Assembly: GCA_018712645.1 (NCBI GenBank)
Contig: DVGO01000017.1
Location: forward strand, 1 to 44,101
From: Candidatus Faecousia faecavium
Lineage (GTDB): Bacteria; Bacillota; Clostridia; Oscillospirales; Oscillospiraceae
DNA length: 44,101 bases
Direction of reading: 5' to 3'
How positions within the stretch are numbered: the first letter of the stretch is position 1; every line of letters starts with the position of its first letter. Shown one piece after another: positions 1-7,253 of this stretch. Both the position numbers and the translations under genes were made by a program. Under the pieces are notes generated by a model. The model was not told the origin of the DNA. It saw only the letters and a list, made by a program, of their open reading frames with translations, and searched no databases.

Positions 1-2
1 GT

Positions 3-461
3 AGTTTAGCACACACGCAGTGGGAATGTAAATACCATATCGTATTTGCCCCGAAATATCGTCGACAAATCATCTATGGGAAGATAAAACAGGACATCGG
101 GCAAATGATACGGAAGCTATGTGAGTACAAGGGCGTAGAGATTATCGAAGCAGAAGCGTGTAAAGATCATATACATATGCTCGTATCGCTCCCACCCAAA
201 TATAGTGTATCACAGTTCATGGGATACCTAAAGGGAAAAAGTAGCTTAATGATATTCGAGAAGTATGCGAATCTCAAGTACAAGTATGGGAATCGGCATT
301 TCTGGTGCAGAGGGTACTATGTCAGTACAGTAGGAAAGAACAGAAGGGCAATAGAGCAATACATCCGAAATCAGCTACAGGAAGATTATGCAGATGACCA
401 AATGTCGATAAAAGAGTATGTTGACCCGTTCACGGGTGAGCCAGTAAAAGGGGGCAGATAA
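3..461 (+). CDS. tnpA: IS200/IS605-family transposase TnpA (HUH, single tyrosine), 5' end missing
   Basis: The reading frame is open from base 3, and the protein entering the window (SLAHTQWECKYHIVFAPKYR) matches the N-terminus of IS200 transposases, so only about ten codons should be missing. The His-hydrophobic-His metal-binding motif is visible as DHIHML. The catalytic tyrosine region is seen near the C-terminus as EQYIRNQ, the usual Tyr with downstream Gln of Y1 transposases. A first internal ATG at 105 is not the true start because conserved sequence precedes it. The family cuts and rejoins single-stranded DNA at hairpin ends without target-site duplication. The gene is intact as far as visible, so the element may be active. 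Confidence 0.93.
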   Translation, partial: SLAHTQWECKYHIVFAPKYRRQIIYGKIKQDIGQMIRKLCEYKGVEIIEAEACKDHIHMLVSLPPKYSVSQFMGYLKGKSSLMIFEKYANLKYKYGNRHFWCRGYYVSTVGKNRRAIEQYIRNQLQEDYADDQMSIKEYVDPFTGEPVKGGR

Positions 462-564
462 AAACAAGCCCCTTTAGGGGCGGCCCGTGAAAGAAATGCG
501 GTTGGCAGACCTTTCGACGGGCCTTTAGGCTCAGCCAGAAAAATGCCCTAAGGGGGCTAGTGCA

Positions 565-587
565 AACCACCGGCACGGCCGGTGGTT
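565..587 (+). repeat. Right-end hairpin of the IS200 element
   Basis: Perfect 10-bp inverted repeat (AACCACCGGC / GCCGGTGGTT) around the loop ACG, about 100 bases after the transposase stop. Its position and shape match the subterminal hairpin recognised by TnpA at the right end of IS200-type elements. The role is inferred from family knowledge. Confidence 0.65.
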
Positions 588-604
588 ATGATTGCTTTTT
601 ACGG

Positions 605-636
605 AAAGTTGCTCCTTTGGGGGCAACTTTTTTTGT
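605..636 (+). terminator. Rho-independent terminator between the IS and the phage cassette
   Basis: Stem of 8 bp (AAAGTTGC / GCAACTTT), extendable inward by about three more pairs, followed by a run of T. It separates the IS right end from the head cassette. It probably belonged to whatever lay upstream before the IS arrived. Confidence 0.7.
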
Positions 637-666
637 TTTCTGCCCAGGTGTGAAAGGAAGGGTGAT

Positions 667-990
667 ATGGAAAACAAAAGCGGAGAAAAAACCTTGAAGC
701 AGCGCATCCGTACCGGGCAGATCCGGCGTCAGGATGTGGTGCGGCGGCTGGCGGAACTGGCCTTCGGCAGTACCAACGACTGCGTTCGGCTGGCGCTGGA
801 AGACGCGCCGGAAGTGGACAGGCTGGATCTGGGGTTACTCAGCGAAATCAAGCGCAATGAAAAGGGGACGGTGGAAATCAAGCTGCTGGACCGGCTGGAG
901 GCACTGCAGATGCTCAGCCAGCTGGCCCAGGAGGAGGACGGCACCATGGAAGGATTTTTCCAGGCCCTCCAGGGCGGTGGGGCAGAATGA
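667..990 (+). CDS. Putative phage terminase small subunit
   Basis: A 107-residue protein beginning MENKSGEKTL, preceded by an AAGGAAGGG ribosome site; the longer upstream reading frame has no ribosome site. It overlaps the large terminase start by four bases (ATGA), typical of translational coupling. The N-terminal half (RRQDVVRRLAELAFGSTNDCVRL) and the following RLDLGLLSEIKR stretch resemble small proteins that sit just before PBSX-type large terminases in Clostridia prophages. The role (recognising the packaging site and loading the large subunit) is inferred mainly from position. No clear DNA-binding motif is provable by eye. It could be annotated simply as a phage hypothetical protein. 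Confidence 0.7.
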   Translation: MENKSGEKTLKQRIRTGQIRRQDVVRRLAELAFGSTNDCVRLALEDAPEVDRLDLGLLSEIKRNEKGTVEIKLLDRLEALQMLSQLAQEEDGTMEGFFQALQGGGAE

Positions 991-2237
991 AGCAGCCGGT
1001 GTTTTCTCCCAAACAGCGCACCGTACTGACCTGGTGGGTGCCGGGCAGTCCCCATGCGGGGAAGGAAGCCATTGTCTGCGACGGGGCGGTTCGGTCGGGA
1101 AAAACCCTGGCCATGGGGCTGAGCTTTTTCCTGTGGGCCATGAGCTGCTTCGATGGGAAGAAGTTCGGCGTCTGCGGAAAAACCATTGCCTCTCTGCGGC
1201 GCAACGTGCTGTCGGAAATCCTGCCCCGGCTGACGGAATTGGGGGCCAGGTGGCAGGAAAAACGGTCGGAAAATCTGGTGACGGTAAGTTTCCGGGGGCG
1301 GGAGAATCAGTTTTACATCTTTGGCGGCAGGGACGAAAGCTCTGCCAGCCTGATTCAGGGCATTACCTTTGCCGGGGTGCTGCTGGATGAAGTGGCGCTG
1401 ATGCCCCGCAGCTTTGTGGAGCAGGCCTGCGCCCGATGCTCGGTGGCCGGGAGCCGGATTTGGTTTAACTGCAACCCCGCCGGGCCAAACCACTGGTTTT
1501 ACAAGACCTGGATTCAGGAGGCTGGCAAGCGCAACTGTCTGCGGCTGCACTTTACCATGGAGGACAATCCCTCCTTGACCCAGCAGATTCGCCAGCGATA
1601 TCAGCGGCTGTACACCGGGGTGTTTTACAAGCGGTTTGTGCTGGGGCAGTGGGTGCAGGCGGAGGGACGGGTGTATGACTTCTTCACCGAGGAAATGACG
1701 GGAACTCCTCCGGAAAATTGCGACAAATGGTACATTTCCTGCGACTACGGCACGGTCAATCCCATGTCCATGGGATTGTGGGGGCGGTGCCGGGGCGTGT
1801 GGTATCGGGTGAAGGAATTCTATTTCGATTCCCGGGCCCAGATGCGGCAGATGACCGATGGGGAATACGCCCAGGCCCTGGAAAGCCTGGCAGGAGACAG
1901 GCCCATCACGGCGGTGATTGTAGACCCTTCCGCTGCCAGCTTTCTGGAATTGCTTCGGCGCAGAGGTTGGCGGGTGCAGAAGGCCAACAACGATGTGCTC
2001 AGCGGCATCCGGCTCACCTCCGACTGCCTGAAAACCGGAAAAATCGTCATCGGCCCAGGATGCACCGATTGTTTGCGGGAAATGGAGGAATACGTCTGGG
2101 ACTTGAAAGACGGCAGCAAGGACAAAGTGCGCAAGGAACATGACCACGCCATGGATGATATGCGCTACTTTGTCTCCACGGTGCTGGGGGAAAGACAGGG
2201 GGGATTTGCGGCGTGTACGGTGGAGAGAAAACGGTAA
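987..2237 (+). CDS. Phage terminase large subunit (PBSX-type ATPase/nuclease)
   Basis: This is the motor that pumps phage DNA into proheads and cuts it. The 416-residue protein has a Walker A motif at residues 32-40 (DGAVRSGKT) and a Walker B with catalytic acids at D134-E135 (GVLLDEVAL). The C-terminal RNase H-like nuclease shows acidic residues at D253 (SCDYGTVNP), D313 (VIVDPS) and D390/D391 (DHAMDDMRY). Length and motif order are normal for the family. It overlaps the small subunit gene by four bases and is followed by the portal gene after a 30-base gap. All catalytic residues appear intact, so the protein should be functional although the rest of the phage is missing. Confidence 0.95.
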   Translation: MKQPVFSPKQRTVLTWWVPGSPHAGKEAIVCDGAVRSGKTLAMGLSFFLWAMSCFDGKKFGVCGKTIASLRRNVLSEILPRLTELGARWQEKRSENLVTVSFRGRENQFYIFGGRDESSASLIQGITFAGVLLDEVALMPRSFVEQACARCSVAGSRIWFNCNPAGPNHWFYKTWIQEAGKRNCLRLHFTMEDNPSLTQQIRQRYQRLYTGVFYKRFVLGQWVQAEGRVYDFFTEEMTGTPPENCDKWYISCDYGTVNPMSMGLWGRCRGVWYRVKEFYFDSRAQMRQMTDGEYAQALESLAGDRPITAVIVDPSAASFLELLRRRGWRVQKANNDVLSGIRLTSDCLKTGKIVIGPGCTDCLREMEEYVWDLKDGSKDKVRKEHDHAMDDMRYFVSTVLGERQGGFAACTVERKR

Positions 2238-2267
2238 CGGACGGCTGAATTGGAAAGGAGTGATTGT

Positions 2268-3422
2268 TTGAAACGGAAGAAACAGGAATCCGGCGCCATG
2301 GCGGCGGTGTGCCAGCTCCGGGGCGGAAATATCCATCCCTTCGGGGCCATGCGACACTTTACGCCATTGGGCGGCGGAGAAGAACGGGTTTACCGGGAAA
2401 TGCGGGAATCCATCCCGGTGCTGGATGCAGCGGTGGGGAAAATGGTACGGCTTTGCGGCGGGTTTGAGGTACGGTGCAAAAACCCCCAGGCCCAGCACAA
2501 GCTCAATGCCTTCCTGCAGATGATGCCCTGCGGCCGGGGACAGATGGGCATTGAGAGTTTCCTCAGCGGTTATCTGGACAGCCTGCTGACCTACGGCCGG
2601 GCTGTGGGAGAAATGGTGGTGGCCGGAGGGAAACTCCGGGCGGTATGCTGGGGAGATGTGACCACCCTGGAAGTCCAGGAAGGGAACAATTCTCTGGATG
2701 TGGTGTTGTGGGGGATGGACGATCATGGGTTGATGCGGCCCCTGCCGTATCAGCATTTGCTGCTGTTTACTACCATGAATCCGGAGCCTGCCCATCCTTA
2801 CGGCGTGAGCATGTTCCGGGGGATGCCCTTCCTGGCGGATATTCTGCTGAAAATCTACAACACCATCGGCAGCAACTGGGAGCGGGCCGGGAATCTGCGC
2901 TACAGCGTGATCTGCAAGGGCGGAGAGAATCTGGACCCGGTTACCGCCCAGGAACGGGGCAAAGCGGTGGCGGAGCAGTGGTCCAAGGCCATGGAAGACG
3001 GAAAAAACGGAACAATCCGGGATTTTGTGGCAGTTGGCGATGTGGAAATCAAGGTCATCGGCGGGGAAGCACCGCTGCTGGATTCGGAAGTGCCGGTACG
3101 GCAGATTTTGGAGCAGCTTGTGGCAAAAACCGGACTGCCGCCCTTCCTGCTGGGGCTGAGCTGGAGCACCACGGAGCGGATGAGTACCCAGCAGGCGGAT
3201 ATTCTCACCAGTGAGCTGTGGGCGCTGCGCAGAACCGTGGAACCGGCCATGCGGAAAATCTGCCAGACCTTCCTTGCCCTGGAAGGTCTGGACAACCGGG
3301 TGGAGATTCTCTGGGACGACATCAGTTTGCAGGACATTACCCAGGAATCTCAGGCGGCACTGTACAACGCCCAGGCGGAAAAGTACCGGGCGGAAGCAAA
3401 ACTGGCCCAGGAGCCGGTTTGA
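2268..3422 (+). CDS. Phage portal protein
   Basis: Portal proteins form the dodecameric ring at one capsid vertex through which DNA enters. I place the start at TTG 2268 (protein MKRKKQESGAMAAVC) because GGAAAGGAG ends seven bases before it; an upstream TTG at 2250 overlaps the ribosome site. The 384-residue product has the PBSX/SPP1-type portal C-terminal region (LSWSTTERMSTQQADILTSE, then TVEPAMRKICQTFL), just after the terminase and before the prohead protease. The central region (NTIGSNWERAGNLRYSVICKG) also fits portals of clostridial elements. There is no frameshift or truncation. The assignment rests on resemblance and conserved order. Confidence 0.87.
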   Translation: MKRKKQESGAMAAVCQLRGGNIHPFGAMRHFTPLGGGEERVYREMRESIPVLDAAVGKMVRLCGGFEVRCKNPQAQHKLNAFLQMMPCGRGQMGIESFLSGYLDSLLTYGRAVGEMVVAGGKLRAVCWGDVTTLEVQEGNNSLDVVLWGMDDHGLMRPLPYQHLLLFTTMNPEPAHPYGVSMFRGMPFLADILLKIYNTIGSNWERAGNLRYSVICKGGENLDPVTAQERGKAVAEQWSKAMEDGKNGTIRDFVAVGDVEIKVIGGEAPLLDSEVPVRQILEQLVAKTGLPPFLLGLSWSTTERMSTQQADILTSELWALRRTVEPAMRKICQTFLALEGLDNRVEILWDDISLQDITQESQAALYNAQAEKYRAEAKLAQEPV

Positions 3423-3437
3423 TGAAAAAGGGAGGTT

Positions 3438-4334
3438 ATGAGTTTGCAGATTCAAAAAGATACCCAGGCAAGAAGCTGCGGTGTGCCCAGCACTGGGCAG
3501 CTGGCGGCTATCAACGCCCAGGCTAAGGCGCAGCTGACCAAAGAACAGGTATATGTATTTTCACTGCGGCTGTGTGACGATCAGGTGGATCGGGATTTTG
3601 AACGGTTTGACAGCGCTGCGCTGCCTGCTCTGGCAAAGCTGTTTCTGGGGAAAACAGGAATTGTAGACCACCGGTGGAGTGCCGATAATCAGGTGGCCCG
3701 GATTTTTGAAACCCAGGTGGTGAAAGAAGAAGGCGTCAGCTTCATCAAAGCCTGGGCCTATATGCGCCGGGGCGGGGAAAACGAGGAATTGATAGCCGAC
3801 ATTGAAGCGGGCATCAAAAAAGAAGTTTCCGTAGGCTGTGCCATGGGGCGGGCGGTTTGCTCCATCTGCGGCAGTGAATACGGCAGCTGTGGACATCAGA
3901 AGGGAGAAAGCTACGACGGCCAGGTATGCTGCGCCATTTTGCGGGAGCCTATGGATGCTTACGAATTTTCCTTCGTGGCGGTGCCTGCCCAGCGGGAGGC
4001 CGGGGTGCTGAAAGCGCTGCATGGCGGAAAATCCCTGAAAGAACTGGCGGAAAATTTTGGCGCTCAGGCGGAATACCGGGCGCTGTATACCATGGCCCAG
4101 CTGGGCAAGCAATACCAAAAGCAGCTGCAGGATGATGTGGTGCGGTTGGGGCTAGCTCTGGAACTGGGTGCGTCGGAACCGGTACTGCGCAGCATTGCCC
4201 AGACTGCCAAAGCAGAAGATTTGCTGGCGCTGAAATCGGCGCTGGAGGAGCGGTTCGCGGAATTGATGCCGGTGTGCACCCAGCTGGGCGGCAGCGGCAA
4301 GGAAGAGAAACTGGAAAGCGGTTTCCTGATCTGA
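3438..4334 (+). CDS. Phage prohead (capsid maturation) protease, XkdF-like
   Basis: The 298-residue protein lies between portal and major capsid genes, the standard site of the maturation protease. It carries GIVDHRWS with a candidate catalytic His and, about 60 residues later, KKEVSVGC with a candidate catalytic Ser, matching the His/Ser pattern of the S78-type assemblin-like fold. After the Ser comes a Cys/His cluster (CSICGSEYGSCGH) that could bind zinc. The C-terminal third is Ala/Leu/Glu-rich and could serve as a scaffold. Start choice is uncertain: ATG 3438 sits only two bases after GGGAGG, while TTG 3444 has eight-base spacing; the product differs by two residues. Confidence 0.78.
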   Translation: MSLQIQKDTQARSCGVPSTGQLAAINAQAKAQLTKEQVYVFSLRLCDDQVDRDFERFDSAALPALAKLFLGKTGIVDHRWSADNQVARIFETQVVKEEGVSFIKAWAYMRRGGENEELIADIEAGIKKEVSVGCAMGRAVCSICGSEYGSCGHQKGESYDGQVCCAILREPMDAYEFSFVAVPAQREAGVLKALHGGKSLKELAENFGAQAEYRALYTMAQLGKQYQKQLQDDVVRLGLALELGASEPVLRSIAQTAKAEDLLALKSALEERFAELMPVCTQLGGSGKEEKLESGFLI

Positions 4335-4398
4335 AAATCAAATGTATGCAGATGGGGAAAACCCCCATTTACAGAAAATACTATTAGGAGGAAATGAT

Positions 4399-5424
4399 AT
4401 GGGTTACGACAATCTGAAACTGGAAAAAGGCATGTATCGTCAGGAGGGTATGAATTTTACCCAGGTACTGGAGTCCCTGGATCCCAGTGAGAATTACCGG
4501 GGCACGGCTCTGGAGGGCACCGACGCTTTCCAGCGGCAGCTGAAGCGCTTCGGCATCCGGGCCAAGGGCGCCGGCTCTTCTCCCGTGGAGAAGTTCTTCC
4601 GCACCATGGATTCTGCGGTGCTGTTCCCGGAGTACATCGCACGCACCGTCCGGCAGGGTATGGAGGAAAATGATATTCTGCCTGCCATCACCGCCACTAC
4701 CACCATCATCGATGCCATGGACTACCGCTCCATCTACTCCAATCCTACCGATGATGACAAGGAACTGAAGGATGTGGAAGAAGGCGCGACCATTCCCGAA
4801 ACCGAGGTCAAGACCAAGGAGCATCTGGTGAAGCTGAGCAAGCGGGGCAGAATGCTGGTGGCATCCTATGAAGCTCTGCGTTTCCAGAAGCTGGATCTGT
4901 TCGGTGTGATGCTGCGCCAGATTGGCGCCCACATTCAGAAGCAGCAGCTGGCGGATGCGGTGAAGGTGCTGATTGAGGGCGACGGCAACGACAATGCGGC
5001 GGTACAGTATACCATCGGCACAGAGCCTATCTCCGGCACCAAGGGTACTCTGGGTTATGACCAGTTGGTGGAATTCTGGGGACAGTTTGACCCTTACACC
5101 ATGAATACCCTGCTGTGCTCTACCAACTGCATGACCCAGCTGCTGAAGGTGCCCGAACTGCAGAACCCCCTGACGGGCCTGAACTTCCAGGGAACCGGCA
5201 AGCTGACTACCCCCCTGGGCGCCCAGCTGCACCGGACTTCTGCCGTGGCCGACGGTGTGATTATTGGCCTTGACAACCGTTACGCCCTGGAACAGGTTCG
5301 GGCCGGGGATGTGCTGGTGGAGTATGACAAGCTGATTGACCGTCAGCTGGAACGGGCAGCCATCACCTCCATTGCCGGATTTGCCAAAATCTGCGACGGC
5401 GCGGCCTGCGTGCTGAACGTATGA
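4399..5424 (+). CDS. Phage major capsid protein (HK97-fold)
   Basis: The start is ATG 4399 (MGYDNLKLEKGMYRQ) with AGGAGG at 4386-4391; the upstream in-frame ATG at 4342 lacks a ribosome site. The 341-residue protein has features of major capsid proteins. After an N-terminal arm comes SSPVEKFFRTMDSAVLFPEYI, then an E-loop-like region with charged residues (NPTDDDKELKDVEEGATIPE), then the peripheral domain, and a C-terminal section ending AAITSIAGFAKICDGAACVL. It is a shell subunit that would assemble around a scaffold and be processed by the preceding protease. It overlaps the next gene by four bases. No damage is visible. Confidence 0.9.
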   Translation: MGYDNLKLEKGMYRQEGMNFTQVLESLDPSENYRGTALEGTDAFQRQLKRFGIRAKGAGSSPVEKFFRTMDSAVLFPEYIARTVRQGMEENDILPAITATTTIIDAMDYRSIYSNPTDDDKELKDVEEGATIPETEVKTKEHLVKLSKRGRMLVASYEALRFQKLDLFGVMLRQIGAHIQKQQLADAVKVLIEGDGNDNAAVQYTIGTEPISGTKGTLGYDQLVEFWGQFDPYTMNTLLCSTNCMTQLLKVPELQNPLTGLNFQGTGKLTTPLGAQLHRTSAVADGVIIGLDNRYALEQVRAGDVLVEYDKLIDRQLERAAITSIAGFAKICDGAACVLNV

Positions 5425-5777
5425 TGCTGGGGGAGAAAATTTTTGCCCAGGCCATGGTTCTGGCAGGGCAGCCGGAAGAACAGGAAATGCTGCGAATTCT
5501 GTGTCACATGACGGCGGATTCTTTGCTTTCCCGTCTGAAGGAGGGGCTGACAGAAGAGGAATGCCAGGAGGCGCTGGTAAACGGGGGCAGTCTGTATGCG
5601 CTGGCGGCCTGGAATGGCGTCCAGGGAGGAGAGAATGTACAGGAACTCCGTGCCGGAGATTTGACCATCAAACGAGGCAGCGAGCTGTCGGGAACCAGCG
5701 CGGAAACCTATCGGTCCCAGGCGGAGAAAATGCTGCAGCCGTATCTGAAAGATCGATTCGCGTTTTTGGGGGTATAA
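5421..5777 (+). CDS. Phage head-tail connector (adaptor) protein
   Basis: A 118-residue, mostly helical protein starting inside the capsid stop (ATG 5421). Position directly after the capsid gene, size, and the helix-rich pattern (EEQEMLRILCHMTADSLLSRL ... AETYRSQAEKMLQPYLKD) match gp6/YqbG-type adaptors that attach to the portal ring. The central GDLTIKRGSE segment would be the loop between helices. Sequence identity to a named family cannot be proven by eye, so the call rests on synteny and shape. Confidence 0.68.
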   Translation: MMLGEKIFAQAMVLAGQPEEQEMLRILCHMTADSLLSRLKEGLTEEECQEALVNGGSLYALAAWNGVQGGENVQELRAGDLTIKRGSELSGTSAETYRSQAEKMLQPYLKDRFAFLGV

Positions 5778-5778
5778 G

Positions 5779-6123
5779 ATGCGAAATGCGGTGAATGCCA
5801 TGATCCAAAAGCATGGTACAGATATGATGGTCTCGGGCAAGGACGGAGAGAAAGCCATCCGCGGCTTTTTTTGGGCGGTGAACTCCAAAAGCTGGCAGAG
5901 TATGGAAAGTGAAGCAACGCTCCTGGGAGAAATCTCCCGGGGGCAGTATGCTTACCTGGGGCCGGCGGAAGCAGTCGTCCAGGAGGGAGATACCCTGACC
6001 CTGGGAGGAAAATCCTACCTGCTGCGGCGGGTGGAACGGTTCTATTATCAAAATCAGCCGCTGTATCTGTGGGGGCTGTGCGTGGAGAAGGGTGTGAATG
6101 ATACATGGGGTACTCAATCCTAG
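5779..6123 (+). CDS. Phage head-closure (head-tail joining) protein, XkdH-like
   Basis: A 114-residue protein beginning MRNAVNAMIQKHG one base after the previous stop. Its beta-rich C-terminal part (DTLTLGGKSYLLRRVERFYYQNQPLYLWGLC) is typical of head-closure or stopper proteins, which carry a small beta-barrel that plugs the connector. The start MxxxVxxMIxKHGxxM is commonly seen in XkdH-type proteins of PBSX-like phages. It overlaps the next gene by 19 bases in another frame, showing tight packing. Confidence 0.65.
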   Translation: MRNAVNAMIQKHGTDMMVSGKDGEKAIRGFFWAVNSKSWQSMESEATLLGEISRGQYAYLGPAEAVVQEGDTLTLGGKSYLLRRVERFYYQNQPLYLWGLCVEKGVNDTWGTQS

Positions 6124-6806
6124 AACTGGTGCTGCGGCAGCTGCGGCAGGCCAACTTTGTGACAAATGTGGCCTACCCGGGACAGAAGTTTCCTCAAATT
6201 TCGGGGACTGTGGCTTCGGTGCACATTGAAAAGGTGGACCGGGCCAATCTGACGGTAACGGTAGGCGTGAACATTATCAGTCAGGCGTCTTTGGGCGGCA
6301 CGGCCTGTGAGGTAGAAGCCCTGCGGGCAACGGAAGCACTGCGTTGGTCCCGAGCGGTGTGTGTCCAGAGCGGATGCCGCTACGATGGCATCGCACAGGT
6401 GTATGTGGTGGAGATTCTGGCTACCTATACGGGCGTTACCGAGGAAGACAACTGCAAAATCTGGCCGGGCTTTTACGCAACCATCAACGACATCATTCAT
6501 CCACACGCCATTGCCTTTACAGAGGAGGAAGTGGTGGACACTCAGGCGGAGTACGTCATGGGCCAGGATGCTCCAGTGGGAATCAGCACGGGAAAAAAGC
6601 AATGGAAGATTATGCTGGAGGAACTGATTCCCAGCGGTTCCCCGGAGCAGCAGGAAACCAATGGGGCCTTTGAACTGCTGATTGAAACCGAGGACAAGAC
6701 CGAGCGGTACGCCGGATGTCAATGGACATCCATCAAACGAGAGTTTACCCGGCAGGGACTGCGGCTGACCAGAACAGGTGTTGCACTGACCAGGGAGGTG
6801 CTGTGA
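6105..6806 (+). CDS. Phage tail-completion/tail protein of unknown exact role
   Basis: The 233-residue protein seems to consist of two parts. Residues 1-120 (ILELVLRQLRQANFVTN ... CRYDGIAQVYVVEI) look like a tail terminator or completion domain. Residues from about 160 (KKQWKIMLEELIPSGS ... GCQWTSIKREFTRQG, ending RTGVAL) look like a small beta-rich tail domain. I cannot name a family with certainty. It follows the head-closure gene with an overlap and precedes the last gene of the cassette, so a neck or tail role is the natural reading. A fusion of two proteins that are separate in ordinary phages is possible but unproven. Confidence 0.5.
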   Translation: MGYSILELVLRQLRQANFVTNVAYPGQKFPQISGTVASVHIEKVDRANLTVTVGVNIISQASLGGTACEVEALRATEALRWSRAVCVQSGCRYDGIAQVYVVEILATYTGVTEEDNCKIWPGFYATINDIIHPHAIAFTEEEVVDTQAEYVMGQDAPVGISTGKKQWKIMLEELIPSGSPEQQETNGAFELLIETEDKTERYAGCQWTSIKREFTRQGLRLTRTGVALTREVL

Positions 6807-6807
6807 A

Positions 6808-7170
6808 GTGGATTTTTTAAGCTATAAAACCTTTGTGTGGCCCCAGAATCCTCACACCTATGAAGAGAAGATGAGTCGGGAGCCGCAGTACTCCACTTCC
6901 GATGGGGTGACCTATTTTGAGGGAATGGGAGAACTGAAGCGGATCATCACCGGCAGCGGTGTATTTACCGGAGAGAATGCCTTTGAGCAGTTTCGCACCC
7001 TGGCAAAGCTGATGGACAGCAGCCAGCCGGGAAATCTGGAACATCCCATCTGGGGAATTCGCTACTGCTATTTTACCGGCCTGGAACTGACCCAGGAACC
7101 AAAAGAGAACTATGTCAGCTACAAATTTACCTTTACCGGTGCACTGACCAATGGGGAAGTGCCGAAATAA
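6808..7170 (+). CDS. Small phage tail/baseplate-like protein, last gene of the cassette
   Basis: The 120-residue protein starts with GTG 6808, right after the previous stop and with GGGAGG nearby. It contains KTFVWPQNPHTYEEKMSRE and YFTGLELTQEPKENYVSYKF, a pattern I associate with N-terminal domains of XkdP/DNA-circularisation-like tail proteins in Clostridia elements; this is recollection of family style, not a proven match. It lacks any LysM domain. The gene ends ten bases before a strong terminator, so the transcription unit stops here and no further tail genes follow. Confidence 0.45.
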   Translation: MDFLSYKTFVWPQNPHTYEEKMSREPQYSTSDGVTYFEGMGELKRIITGSGVFTGENAFEQFRTLAKLMDSSQPGNLEHPIWGIRYCYFTGLELTQEPKENYVSYKFTFTGALTNGEVPK

Positions 7171-7180
7171 TCAGACAAAT

Positions 7181-7216
7181 GCGGGCACGTCATATGACGT
7201 GCCCGCATAATTTTTT
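7181..7216 (+). terminator. Strong terminator closing the phage cassette
   Basis: A perfect 26-base palindrome at 7181-7206 (arm GCGGGCACGTCAT) followed by ATAATTTTTTG. It lies ten bases after the last phage gene and could also stop the convergent lacI-type gene weakly. It marks the end of the head-cassette transcript. Confidence 0.9.
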
Positions 7217-7253
7217 GAGATGGAAGAGACTTTTTTGGAGATATAGGAAAAAC

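Larger units (their letters stand above)
1..590 (+). mobile_element. IS200-family insertion sequence, left end outside the window
   Basis: The stretch holds an IS200-type single-domain transposase gene and, after it, about 125 bases of non-coding DNA rich in hairpins, as expected for the right end of IS200/IS605 elements, whose ends are recognised as folded single strands. Two hairpins are visible: a GC stem at 468-481 and a perfect 10-bp stem with a 3-base loop at 565-587. No tnpB follows, which fits IS200 rather than IS605. The exact right boundary, just after the second hairpin, is inferred. The left end lies before base 1. Confidence 0.75.

Noticed and set aside
729..3455. A 908-codon minus-strand open frame across the terminase and portal genes
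   Set aside because: It is antisense to clearly identified phage genes with Walker and nuclease motifs, has no ribosome site, and its product is Pro/His-rich without domain structure, typical of a shadow frame in GC-rich DNA.
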